A stretch of DNA of 21,805 nt, taken from contig JAYWBB010000016.1 of the NCBI GenBank assembly GCA_043781855.1, positions 1 to 21,805 on the forward strand, written 5' to 3'. Shown here one piece after another: positions 12,802 to 20,495 of this stretch. Below the pieces are notes generated by a model that ran no database searches, had not been told where the DNA came from, and saw only the letters and a program-made list of their open reading frames with translations. A program made the translations under genes and the position numbers. This stretch comes from Nevskia sp043781855 (GTDB lineage: Bacteria > Pseudomonadota > Gammaproteobacteria > Nevskiales > Nevskiaceae). Position 1 is the stretch's first letter; every line of letters starts with the position of its first letter.

Positions 12802-14610
12802 ATGAATTCCACTGTTCCCGCGACAGCGCCCGACACATCACCCGCCGTGACCGAACAGCGGCTGACGCTGCCGAGTCTTCTCAAAGCCCTGATCGACGAT
12901 GGCCTGGTCGCCGCCGAATTTGCGCGCGCGCTGCTCGCGCGTTCCCCGGAGCGGGGCCCGGCAAAACATCCCCTGGTCCAGGTTGCCGATTGCGACTGGG
13001 AAAATCTCCGGCAGCCGGGCCGCAAGCTGACGCTGGAAGCGCTGGTGCAATGGCTAGCGAGCCGCGCCGGCATGCCTTACCTGCGCATCGATCCCCTGGC
13101 GATCGACGTCGCGCGCATCACGACCGTCGTGCCCTACGCCTACGCCGCGCGGTTGAAGATCCTGCCGGTCAAGGTCACGGCCACCCAGGTCACCATCGCG
13201 ACCGCCGAACCCTGGATCACCGAATGGGAACGCGATCTTCGGCGCGCGCTGAAGCTCGATATCCAGCGCGTGCTCGCCAACCCGCTCGACATCGAGCGCT
13301 ATCTCGTCGAGTTCTACGCGCTCGCGCGCTCGGTCAAGGCCAGCGGCGAGGAGCGCGCCAAGTTCGCGAGCTTCGGCGGCGCGCGCTCGCTCGAACAATT
13401 GATGGAGCTGGGCCGCCGTGGCCAGCTCGCGGCCGACGACTCGCATGTCATCAACATCGTCGACTGGCTGCTGCAATATGCCTTCGATTCGCGCGCCAGC
13501 GACATCCACCTGGAGCCGCGGCGCGACACCGGCAACGTCCGCTTCCGGATCGACGGCGTGCTGCACGAGGTCTATCAGATTCCGGCGACGGTCATGGTCG
13601 CGGTCACCAGCCGCATCAAGATTCTCGGCCGCATGGACGTCGCCGAAAAGCGCAAGCCGCAGGATGGCCGGATCAAAACGCGCTCGCCGGAGGGCAAGGA
13701 AATCGAGCTGCGTTGCGCGAGCCTGCCGACTGCGTTCGGCGAAAAACTGGTGCTGCGCATCTTCGATCCGGAAGTGCTGGTGAAGGATTTCCGCCAGCTC
13801 GGTTTTTCCGAAGGCGAGGCCGCGCGCTGGCGCGGCATGATCGAACAGCCGAACGGCATCGTGCTGGTCACCGGGCCGACCGGCTCGGGCAAGACCACCA
13901 CACTTTATTCATCGCTGAAGCAGCTCGCGACACCGCAGGTCAATGTCTGCACGATCGAGGATCCGATCGAACTCGTCGACGGCAGCTTCAACCAGATGCA
14001 AGTGCAGCCCAACATCGACCTGAATTTCGCCGAGGGCATCCGCGCGCTGATGCGCCAGGACCCGGACATCATCATGGTCGGCGAAATCCGCGATCTGGAA
14101 ACCGCCGAGATCGCGATCCAGGCCGCGCTGACCGGCCATCTCGTGCTCTCGACCTTGCACACCAACGACGCGCCGAGTGCGGTGACGCGCCTGCTCGATC
14201 TCGGCGTGCCGGCGTATCTGATCAAGTCGACCCTGCTCGGCATCGTCGCGCAGCGACTGCTGCGCACGTTGTGCCCGCATTGCCGGCAGCCGGCGCCGAT
14301 CGACGCCGGGCGCTGGCAGGACCTCGTCGGCGGCTGGCCGCTCGCGAAGCCGGACCATGTCAACGTGCCGGTCGGTTGTCTCGAATGCCGCGAGACCGGC
14401 TACCTCGGCCGGATCGGCATCTACGAAATCATGCCGCTGACGGTCACGCTCAATACGCAGATTCACGATCAGACCGACCTGATTCTCCTGCGCGAACAGG
14501 CGCTGAAGGAAGGGATGATGCCGCTGCGCATCGCCGGTTGTCTGAAGGTGGTGGCGGGCGTGACCAGTGTCGAAGAGGTGTTGGGTGTGGCGGCGATGGT
14601 GCGGGTCTGA
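12802..14610 (+). CDS. GspE/PulE/PilB-family secretion or pilus ATPase (orphan)
   Basis: A 602-residue ATPase of the type II secretion / type IV pilus assembly class, which powers the inner-membrane platform. An N-terminal GspE_N-type domain (about 75-170) precedes the motor core: Asp box RASDIHLEP (231-239), Walker A GPTGSGKTT (358-366), Walker B DPDIIMVGEIRD (420-431), His box STLHTND (450-456), and a tetracysteine zinc site C491/C494 and C526/C529. No other secretion or pilus gene is nearby, so its partner machine lies elsewhere. ATG 12802 has no SD; GTG 12751 is an in-frame alternative that would add 17 residues of no family likeness. A weak -10-like TACCGT lies 7 nt before ATG 12802. Confidence 0.92.
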   Translation: MNSTVPATAPDTSPAVTEQRLTLPSLLKALIDDGLVAAEFARALLARSPERGPAKHPLVQVADCDWENLRQPGRKLTLEALVQWLASRAGMPYLRIDPLAIDVARITTVVPYAYAARLKILPVKVTATQVTIATAEPWITEWERDLRRALKLDIQRVLANPLDIERYLVEFYALARSVKASGEERAKFASFGGARSLEQLMELGRRGQLAADDSHVINIVDWLLQYAFDSRASDIHLEPRRDTGNVRFRIDGVLHEVYQIPATVMVAVTSRIKILGRMDVAEKRKPQDGRIKTRSPEGKEIELRCASLPTAFGEKLVLRIFDPEVLVKDFRQLGFSEGEAARWRGMIEQPNGIVLVTGPTGSGKTTTLYSSLKQLATPQVNVCTIEDPIELVDGSFNQMQVQPNIDLNFAEGIRALMRQDPDIIMVGEIRDLETAEIAIQAALTGHLVLSTLHTNDAPSAVTRLLDLGVPAYLIKSTLLGIVAQRLLRTLCPHCRQPAPIDAGRWQDLVGGWPLAKPDHVNVPVGCLECRETGYLGRIGIYEIMPLTVTLNTQIHDQTDLILLREQALKEGMMPLRIAGCLKVVAGVTSVEEVLGVAAMVRV

Positions 14611-14633
14611 ACCCCGCCACGTGCATCTCGCGC

Positions 14634-14639
14634 GATAAT
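14634..14639 (+). promoter_or_regulatory. -10-like box just before the molybdenum oxidoreductase ATG
   Basis: GATAAT matches TATAAT at five of six bases and ends 8 nt before ATG 14648. No SD is seen in that gap, so a transcript starting here would be leaderless or nearly so. It lies only 24 nt after the stop of the ATPase gene. No clear -35 is seen. Confidence 0.35.
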
Positions 14640-14647
14640 TGCGCCCG

Positions 14648-15694
14648 ATGAATCGCCCAGAACAGGAACGCAGGCTGCCGCCAGGCCAGGCGCTGACCGA
14701 CAAGTTTCCGGTCGTCGGCGAAATGACGCCGGCGCCGGGGCTGTCGCGCGCGAGCTGCCGGATCGAGATTGCCGGGCTGGTCGAGCACCCGCTGAGCCTG
14801 TCCTTCGATGAATTGCTGGCGCTGCCGCAGCAACAGCGCGTCGCCGACATCCATTGCGTGACCGGCTGGTCGCGGCGCGCGCTGTCGATGCGCGGCCTGC
14901 CGGTCGCGGCATTGCTCGCGCCGGCCGGCGTGAAGCGGGAGGCTCGCTATGCCCGCTTCATCGCGCACAGCACACGCGCGCACGACACGTCGCTGCCGCT
15001 GGCGCTGGCGCTGGCCGACACATGGCTGGTGCATGAAATGGACGGCCTGCCGCTAAGCGGCGACCACGGCGGTCCGCTGCGCACGGTCACGCCCGGCCGC
15101 TATTTCTACAAGAGTCTGAAGTGGCTTGCGCGGATCGAGCTGCTGGCTGTTGACCAGCCCGGTTACTGGGAGCGCGAGAGCGCGTATCACAACGTGGCCG
15201 ATCCGCTGCTCGAACAGCGCTTCGATGAATCCCGCATCGCCAGCGCCGAAGTCGTCACCGCATTCCGCGAGTCGACCGACTTCACGCCGTGGCGCACGCA
15301 GGTGCTGCTGAAGGCGCGACTCGGCGGCTGGCGCCCGAGACACCTGGACCTGTCCGGCGTGCAGCTCAAGTACTGCTCGCTGCGCAAGGCCGCACTGGCG
15401 GGCGCGAGCTTTCGCAACGCCAACCTGAGCCTGTCGAATTTCGAAGGTGCCGATCTGCGCGGTTGTGATTTCAGCGGCGCCGATGTCGAGGGCGCGAGTT
15501 TTGCCGGGGCCGACCTCAGGGATGCATTGATGACCGACACTGCCTTGTCCGCCACCCGCTTCTTCCGGGACTTCGCCAACGGCAACCGCCTCGCGGCGAA
15601 CGTGCAGGGCCTGGGCGTATCCGGCGCGCGCGGGCTGCTCGAAGACCAGGCGGTGTTCCTGCGCCAACAGGGCGTGGCCGGAGTGCCGGAATGA
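14648..15694 (+). CDS. YuiH-like molybdopterin oxidoreductase fused to pentapeptide repeats
   Basis: A 348-residue two-part protein. Residues about 1-195 match the sulfite-oxidase-like molybdopterin fold of the cytoplasmic YuiH type: RRLPPGQALTDKFPVVGE opening, ADIHCVTGWSR with Cys70 as the expected molybdenum ligand, HGGPLRTVTPGRYFYKSLKW, and PGYWERESAYHNVADPLLEQR near the domain end. Residues about 230-305 are pentapeptide repeats in the A(D/N)LXX pattern (SGVQL, KYCSL, RKAAL, AGASF, RNANL, SNFEGADLRGCDF, SGADV, EGASFAGADL), predicted to fold as a right-handed beta-helix. There is no Tat or Sec signal, so it acts in the cytoplasm, unlike MsrP/YedY. Substrate and electron partner are unknown. 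ATG 14648 is preferred over TTG 14639. The stop overlaps the CDF gene as ATGA. Confidence 0.85.
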   Translation: MNRPEQERRLPPGQALTDKFPVVGEMTPAPGLSRASCRIEIAGLVEHPLSLSFDELLALPQQQRVADIHCVTGWSRRALSMRGLPVAALLAPAGVKREARYARFIAHSTRAHDTSLPLALALADTWLVHEMDGLPLSGDHGGPLRTVTPGRYFYKSLKWLARIELLAVDQPGYWERESAYHNVADPLLEQRFDESRIASAEVVTAFRESTDFTPWRTQVLLKARLGGWRPRHLDLSGVQLKYCSLRKAALAGASFRNANLSLSNFEGADLRGCDFSGADVEGASFAGADLRDALMTDTALSATRFFRDFANGNRLAANVQGLGVSGARGLLEDQAVFLRQQGVAGVPE

Positions 15695-16611
15695 GCGCCT
15701 CGCCGATTCGCTACGCCGGCCTGTCGGTCGCCGCCGCCATATTCGTGCTCGGCCTGAAGCTCGCAGCCTGGCGCATCAGCGGCTCGGTCGGGCTGCTGTC
15801 CGATGCGCTCGAAACCCTGACCAACGTCGGCGGGGCGACGATGGCGCTGCTGATGCTGCGGCTCGCGGCACAACCGCCGGACGAGGAGCACGCCTACGGC
15901 CACAGCAAGGCCGAATATTTTTCCAGCGGCTTCGAGGGCATGCTGATTTTTTTCGCCGCCGGACTGATCGCGCACGAAGCGGTGCCGCGCCTTTTCCATC
16001 CGCAGCCGATCCAGTCGGTTGGCCTCGGGCTCGGCATTGCCGTATTCGCCACGCTCATCAATTTCGCGGTCGCGCGGATTCTGCGGCGCGCGTCGCGGCA
16101 CCACGATTCGATCACGCTCGATGCCGACGCGCGCCATCTGATGGCTGACGTCTGGACCACCGTCGGTGTCGTCGCCGGCGTGGCGCTGGTCGCGTTGACC
16201 GGCTGGCTCTGGCTCGATGCCGTGGTGGCGCTCGCGGTCGCGGTAAACGTCCTGTGGGAAGGTTATTCGCTGATCCGTGAAGCCGCGATGGGGCTCATGG
16301 ACGCAGCGTGGCCGGAAGCCGAGAAGCGCGTGCTGACGGACGTGCTCGACCGCTTTCGCGCCGAGGGCAAGCCCGGCGAAATCGAATTCCACGCGTTGCG
16401 CACACGCAGTTCGGCGGCGCGGCGCTTCGTCGACTTTCACGTGCTGGTGCCCGGCGAGTGGAGTGTGCAGCGCGGCCACGATCTGGTCGAGCGCATCGAA
16501 CAGGAACTGGACGCGCGGCTGCCGCGCCTGACGGTGTTCACGCATCTGGAGCCTTCGGAAGACCCGCGCTCGTACAACGACGAGGGTCTGGACCGCGCGC
16601 CTGAGCCCTGA
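15691..16611 (+). CDS. cation diffusion facilitator (CDF) family transporter
   Basis: A 306-residue inner-membrane metal exporter, a proton/divalent-cation antiporter of the CDF family. Several hydrophobic segments fill residues about 8-205, followed by a cytoplasmic ferredoxin-like domain that ends with conserved His residues (FVDFHVLVPGEWSV, FTHLEPSED). The metal site is visible as LLSDALETLTNVGG in TM2 and HLMADVWTTVG in TM5. The SDALE-x-x-x-N form differs from the SDxxHxxxD of strict zinc exporters and is seen in Fe/Mn/mixed-metal branches, so specificity is open. AYGHSKAEYFSSGFEG is the conserved loop. The start overlaps the stop of the molybdenum oxidoreductase by 4 nt, so the two are translationally coupled. 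Confidence 0.92.
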   Translation: MSASPIRYAGLSVAAAIFVLGLKLAAWRISGSVGLLSDALETLTNVGGATMALLMLRLAAQPPDEEHAYGHSKAEYFSSGFEGMLIFFAAGLIAHEAVPRLFHPQPIQSVGLGLGIAVFATLINFAVARILRRASRHHDSITLDADARHLMADVWTTVGVVAGVALVALTGWLWLDAVVALAVAVNVLWEGYSLIREAAMGLMDAAWPEAEKRVLTDVLDRFRAEGKPGEIEFHALRTRSSAARRFVDFHVLVPGEWSVQRGHDLVERIEQELDARLPRLTVFTHLEPSEDPRSYNDEGLDRAPEP

Positions 16612-16884
16612 GTGCAATCGCGCTCGTAACGCTGCGCGGCGACGACACACACGATGACGACCGGACCGGCATCGCCGATGCGTCGCGCGGCCGGCGACGA
16701 GGTTGCTCGCGCGGTCCGAAAAGTGACGCCGTAGCCGCCGGCAGGCTGCTGTCGTGCTCCGCTCACCAGCGTCCGTAGCGGCTGCAACCGGTATTCCGTC
16801 ACAATAGCGGGCAGCGAAAGCGGGGGGCTTTCGATGCGCTTCCTGCATACTGCGGGCTGTCGGAAAACGGGGGATCAGAGCCAG

Positions 16885-17781
16885 ATGGAATCGACCGACG
16901 AACTGATACATGGCCTTTATCGCGCGGCGGTCGAGGAAGACTGGCCCGATTTCCGGAGCCGGGCGCTGGTCAGAGTCTGCGAAAAATTCGGCGCCGCTAC
17001 AGCGGCCTGGTGGGTGCGTGGCGTCGATACCGAAGGCGGCGAACTGACCCAGCATCCGCAGCCACACGTCACCACTGCGGCACTGGCCGCGCTCAAATTT
17101 CCCGGGGTCAACGGCGAGGCCCTGATCGAACTGCCGACGCGCGGGCAGACGGCGCTGGCGCTTCAGCACAAGCATCACGATGCGGCCGTTGTCAGCACGG
17201 TGATGCTGCACTTCCCGAGCGACCGCAAACTGCCGTCGTCGGAGGCTGTGCGGCGCGTCGCGCTGCACATGATCGAAGCCGGCGGGCTGGCGCTGCGCCA
17301 GTTCATCCGCCGCGACGACTGGCTTGCTTCGATGGGTCGCTCCAATCGCGGTTCGGCCGCGCTGGTCGATTCCGACGGCAGCCTGTTTGCGGCGAGCGAG
17401 CGCTTCCGCGAAATGATTGAGGCCGGCCCGAACACCCCGCCGCGGCTGCCGTTCGAATTGCCGGAAGCGGTGCTCGGCGAAGAAGGCGGCGAGTTCGTGC
17501 ACGGGCCGCTGCACATGCGCGTGCGGCGCTGCGGCGATCTTTATCTGCTGTATGCGCGCAAGCCTCTGCCGCTCGATGCACTGTCGCCGCGCGAGCAGGA
17601 AATCGCACGCGCGCTGGGCAACGGCAAGACGCTGAAGTCGATCGCACGGCAGTACGGCATCGCCGTCTCGACTGTCGCCAATCACACCACGCGCATCTAT
17701 CGCAAGCTGGCGATCTATCGCCGCGAGGACCTGATCGAGCTGGTGCGCATGCGTTCGGAAGTCGGGCGCAAAACGGGGTAG
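16885..17781 (+). CDS. LuxR-type HTH transcriptional regulator
   Basis: A 298-residue protein ending in a LuxR/GerE helix-turn-helix (about 233-290): LSPREQEIARALGNGKTLKS, then IARQYGIAVSTVANHTTRIY and RKLAIYRREDLIELV. The roughly 220-residue N-terminal part has no family I can name; it begins MESTDELIHGLYRAAVEEDW and may be a GAF/PAS-like sensing region (inference). There is no phosphoacceptor receiver signature. ATG 16885 is chosen because family-like sequence begins there; ATG 16834 is in frame and would add 17 residues with a G-rich stretch upstream. It precedes the ABC exporter by 85 nt on the same strand and could control it. The 273 nt before it hold no gene that I can see. Confidence 0.88.
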   Translation: MESTDELIHGLYRAAVEEDWPDFRSRALVRVCEKFGAATAAWWVRGVDTEGGELTQHPQPHVTTAALAALKFPGVNGEALIELPTRGQTALALQHKHHDAAVVSTVMLHFPSDRKLPSSEAVRRVALHMIEAGGLALRQFIRRDDWLASMGRSNRGSAALVDSDGSLFAASERFREMIEAGPNTPPRLPFELPEAVLGEEGGEFVHGPLHMRVRRCGDLYLLYARKPLPLDALSPREQEIARALGNGKTLKSIARQYGIAVSTVANHTTRIYRKLAIYRREDLIELVRMRSEVGRKTG

Positions 17782-17866
17782 TCCTGGCCATTCGGCAGCC
17801 GGCACCGGGCCGCGGAAGCGGTTTCGATGCTGCATGCCGCCGACGCATCCGGCAGACTGTGCGGCC

Positions 17867-18757
17867 ATGTCCGCCGCGCCCGCCCTTCTCGAAGTCCGCG
17901 ACCTTGTTAAGCACTATCCGAAAGTCCGTGCGGTGGACGGCGTCAGCTTCGACGTGCGGGCCGGCACCTGCTTTGGCCTGCTCGGCCCGAACGGCGCCGG
18001 CAAAAGCACGACGATCGAGATGTGCGAGGGGCTCTCGAAGCCGACGGCCGGCACGATCCATTACCGCGGTCAGCCGCTCGGCCGGCATTACCGCGAGCGC
18101 GTCGGCATCCAGTTCCAGGACACCGCGCTGCAGGATCATCTGACCACGCGCGAGAACCTGCGCTTCTTCAGTGCGCTGTATCCGGTGCGGCGGCCGCTGG
18201 CCGAACTGATCGCGCTGTGCCGGCTCGAGGAATTCCTCGACCGCGACACGCGCAAGCTCAGCGGCGGCCAGCGGCAACGCTTACTGCTGGCGATCGCCCT
18301 GGTCAACGACCCGGAACTGTTGTTTCTGGACGAGCCGACCACCGGTCTCGACCCGCAGGCGCGGCGCAATTTCTGGGACCTCGTGACCGGCATCAAGGCC
18401 GCCGGCAAGACCGTCGTGCTGACCACGCACTATATGGAAGAGGCCTATCTGCTCTGCGACGAAATCGTGATCGTCGATCACGGCAAAATCATCGCGCGCG
18501 GTATTCCTTCGCAGCTTCTGGCCGAGCACTTCGACGACTCCATCCTCGAGCTGCCGATTGCCGAAGCGCGCAAGCTCGACGGCGGCGCGCTGGGCTGGAA
18601 GGCGAAAGGCGAGTCGGCCGAAATCCAGACGCCGGATGTCAACGCCGCCGTGGCGAGTTTGCTGGCGGCAGGCGTGTCACTGGCGCAGTTGCGCATCCGG
18701 CCGCGCACGCTTGAGGACCTTTTTATCGAGTTGACGGGCAGGGCCCTGCGGACATGA
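17867..18757 (+). CDS. ABC transporter ATP-binding protein (NodI/DrrA-like)
   Basis: A 296-residue ATPase subunit of an ABC-2 exporter. Walker A is GPNGAGKST (40-48), the signature is LSGGQ (131-135), Walker B is LLFLDEPTTG (151-160), and the switch His is in LTTHYMEEA. The C-terminal extension of about 75 residues (ending TLEDLFIELTGRALRT) is typical of the DrrA/NodI/CcmA branch that works with one ABC-2 permease. ATG 17867 starts the family sequence; an in-frame ATG at 17834 has no support. The permease gene follows after a short gap with a hairpin. The exported substrate (drug, polysaccharide or lipid) cannot be told from sequence. Confidence 0.93.
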   Translation: MSAAPALLEVRDLVKHYPKVRAVDGVSFDVRAGTCFGLLGPNGAGKSTTIEMCEGLSKPTAGTIHYRGQPLGRHYRERVGIQFQDTALQDHLTTRENLRFFSALYPVRRPLAELIALCRLEEFLDRDTRKLSGGQRQRLLLAIALVNDPELLFLDEPTTGLDPQARRNFWDLVTGIKAAGKTVVLTTHYMEEAYLLCDEIVIVDHGKIIARGIPSQLLAEHFDDSILELPIAEARKLDGGALGWKAKGESAEIQTPDVNAAVASLLAAGVSLAQLRIRPRTLEDLFIELTGRALRT

Positions 18758-18762
18758 GCCAC

Positions 18763-18792
18763 CCGTCGAGGGGCCCCTCCGGGGATCGACGG
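18763..18792. repeat. hairpin between ABC ATPase and permease genes
   Basis: CCGTCGA (18763-18769) and TCGACGG (18786-18792) form a perfect 7-bp stem around a G/C-rich 16-nt interior that can itself fold (GGGG against CCCC). No T run follows, so it is unlikely to be a full terminator. It could set the ratio of the two subunits by blocking exonucleases or slowing transcription. Confidence 0.45.
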
Positions 18793-18863
18793 CAAGGCGA
18801 ATGGCCGCGGCCGGCGACGGCGCGAAGGGTTCCGGCAACGGAGCAATCGCGGAGCCGGCGAGC

Positions 18864-19895
18864 ATGACCGGCTTCTGGCGCCGCCTGCACGCCGCCACTC
18901 TGGCGCGCAGCCTCGAGTTCATGCGCGACAAGTCCGCGCTCGGCTGGAACCTTGTGTTCCCTCTGTTTCTCGTCGCCGGCCTCGCGTTCGTGTTCTCCGG
19001 GCCGGGCCAGCCGATCTTCAAGGTCGCGGTCATCGCGCCGGCTGATGCGAAGCTCGACGCCTCGCTGCATCCGTTTCTCGCGACACCGCAGGTGCAGTTC
19101 TACCGCGAGATCAGCCGTGAGGCGGCGCTGCCGAAAGTACAGCGCCACCGTGTCGACCTGCTGATCGATCTGAGCGCAACGCCCGGCCGCTACTGGCTCA
19201 ACGAACAATCCGCGAAAGGCCGGCTGCTCGAACAACTGCTCGCCGGCAGCGCCGGCCCGAAGCTCGAACGTGAAGTCACGAGCGGTCGCGAAATTCGCTA
19301 TGTCGACTGGGTCGCGCCCGGCGTGCTCGGCATGAACATGATGTTTGCGTGCCTGTTCGGAATCGGCTATGTGATCGTGCGCTATCGCAAGAGTGGTTAT
19401 CTCAAGCGGCTCAATGCCACGCCGCTGCGTGCCTTCGAGTTCCTGCTCGCGCAGCTGCTGTCGCGTCTGCTCCTGATCGTCACCATCAACGCGCTGGTGT
19501 TCACTGCCTGCCGGCTGGTGCTCGGGTTGCGCATGGAAGGCTCGTACTGGAACCTGCTGCTGGTCACGACGCTCGGCGCGTTCTCGATGACGGCGATGGG
19601 GCTCGTGGTTTCGGCGCGCATCGCCAGCGAGGAACTGGCCGGCGGGCTGCTCAACGTGATCTCGACACCGATGATGGTCGTCTGCGGCGTGTTCTTCTCG
19701 CTCGACGGTGCACCGCGAATCCTCAAGATCATCTCGCAGTTCTTCCCGCTGACGCACCTGCTCCAGGCGGCGCGCGCCATCATGCTGGACGGCGCCGGCC
19801 TCGCCGAAATTTCCGGGAACCTCGCGGCGCTCACCCTGATGAGCGTCGTGTTTCTCGCGCTCGGTTCGGCATTGTTCAGGTGGCGGCAGGACTAA
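18864..19895 (+). CDS. ABC-2 type transporter permease
   Basis: A 343-residue membrane subunit pairing with the upstream ATPase. One TM helix at about 28-45 (LVFPLFLVAGLAFVF) is followed by a long extracytoplasmic segment (about 46-150), then a C-terminal bundle with about five helices: VLGMNMMFACLFGIGYVI, LLIVTINALVFTACRL, LLLVTTLGAFSMTAMGLV, VISTPMMVVCGVFFSL and LTLMSVVFLALGSALF. The layout fits the ABC-2 / NodJ-DrrB class with a large first loop. ATG 18864 has GGAG at 18851-18854, 9 nt upstream, and is preferred; ATG 18801 is in frame and would add a low-complexity Ala/Gly-rich 21-residue head. Confidence 0.9.
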   Translation: MTGFWRRLHAATLARSLEFMRDKSALGWNLVFPLFLVAGLAFVFSGPGQPIFKVAVIAPADAKLDASLHPFLATPQVQFYREISREAALPKVQRHRVDLLIDLSATPGRYWLNEQSAKGRLLEQLLAGSAGPKLEREVTSGREIRYVDWVAPGVLGMNMMFACLFGIGYVIVRYRKSGYLKRLNATPLRAFEFLLAQLLSRLLLIVTINALVFTACRLVLGLRMEGSYWNLLLVTTLGAFSMTAMGLVVSARIASEELAGGLLNVISTPMMVVCGVFFSLDGAPRILKIISQFFPLTHLLQAARAIMLDGAGLAEISGNLAALTLMSVVFLALGSALFRWRQD

Positions 19896-19996
19896 CCAAG
19901 CCATTCCGTGCGCTGCGGGTGCAGGAACTATCGATGAACCAACGGCAGATCACCGGGTCAAAAATTCAGCCAGTGCACAGCACCGGTTCCCCCTGA

Positions 19997-20028
19997 TCCA
20001 TAAATAGCTGTTCCATAAATTAAAGGAG
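19997..20028 (+). promoter_or_regulatory. upstream region of the CsbD-like gene with repeated TCCATAAAT and strong SD
   Basis: TCCATAAAT occurs twice, at 19997-20005 and 20012-20020, 15 nt apart. Each contains a CATAAA resembling a -10 box. AAGGAG at 20023-20028 lies 6 nt before ATG 20035, one of the best SD sequences in the window, which suits a highly expressed gene. The exact promoter and sigma factor are not evident. Confidence 0.45.
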
Positions 20029-20034
20029 TTCTCA

Positions 20035-20331
20035 ATGAACACCAGCAAGAATGCTGACCGCGCCGATAAAGTCGTCGACGATGCTGCCCACAGCGCCGCC
20101 GCCGACCAGGCCAAAGGTCATACCAAGGAAGTCATCGGCAACGTCAAGGCCAAGGTCGGCAAGTTCATCGGCGACGAGGAACTCGAAGCCGAGGGCCATT
20201 TACAGAATGCCGAGGGCAAGAAAGACCGCCTGAAGGGCGAAATCAAGGAAAAAATCGAAGACGTCAAGGACACGGTCAAGGCCGGCGTCGACGTCGTCAA
20301 GGACAAGATCGCCGACGTTCGTCGCAGGTAA
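20035..20331 (+). CDS. CsbD-like stress protein
   Basis: A 98-residue hydrophilic protein with the CsbD-family pattern: DQAKGHTKEVIGNVKAKVGK, then FIGDEELEAEGHLQNAEGK, followed by Lys/Glu/Asp-rich helical sequence (KGEIKEKIEDVKDTVKAG). CsbD-like proteins are small, abundant, general-stress-induced proteins of unsettled role; the charged C-terminal helix recalls LEA-like protein behaviour. It is longer than the roughly 60-70-residue typical form because of an extended C-terminal helix (about 70-98). It is flanked by a strong SD and a classic terminator, so it is a single-gene, strongly expressed unit. Confidence 0.92.
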   Translation: MNTSKNADRADKVVDDAAHSAAADQAKGHTKEVIGNVKAKVGKFIGDEELEAEGHLQNAEGKKDRLKGEIKEKIEDVKDTVKAGVDVVKDKIADVRRR

Positions 20332-20345
20332 GTTCCGGCTTCAGG

Positions 20346-20372
20346 AAAAACCCCGTTCGCGGGGTTTTTTTT
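20346..20372 (+). terminator. rho-independent terminator of the CsbD-like gene
   Basis: Stem CCCCG (20351-20355) and CGGGG (20360-20364) closes a TTCG loop, with an A run (20346-20350) before and eight Ts (20365-20372) after. The A and T runs extend the pairing, so it may also work from the other strand. It begins 15 nt after the stop codon. Confidence 0.95.
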
Positions 20373-20495
20373 GGCTTCGATCCGGTGGCGATGCAGGATC
20401 GTCTTCGGTGGCATAACATTTTTCGCCTGCGCCGAGGTACATTTCGCAGCAAGCCGCCATGAACTCGGCGTCCTTCCCTCACGCCAAGAAACCGC

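Noticed and set aside
9389..12805. A 1138-codon open frame on the plus strand, antisense to the four-gene minus-strand run.
   Set aside because: It spans several well-supported genes on the other strand, is Arg/His/Ala-rich with no domain motif, and is expected as a codon-bias shadow in GC-rich DNA.
16610..16625. Hairpin after the CDF gene (GAGTGC against GCGCTC).
   Set aside because: It has only a 6-bp stem with a G-U pair and no T run, so a terminator is not supported.
15187..17868. An 893-codon open frame on the minus strand.
   Set aside because: It runs antisense through the molybdenum enzyme, the CDF transporter and the LuxR regulator, with Arg/Gln/Ala-rich composition and no family motif.
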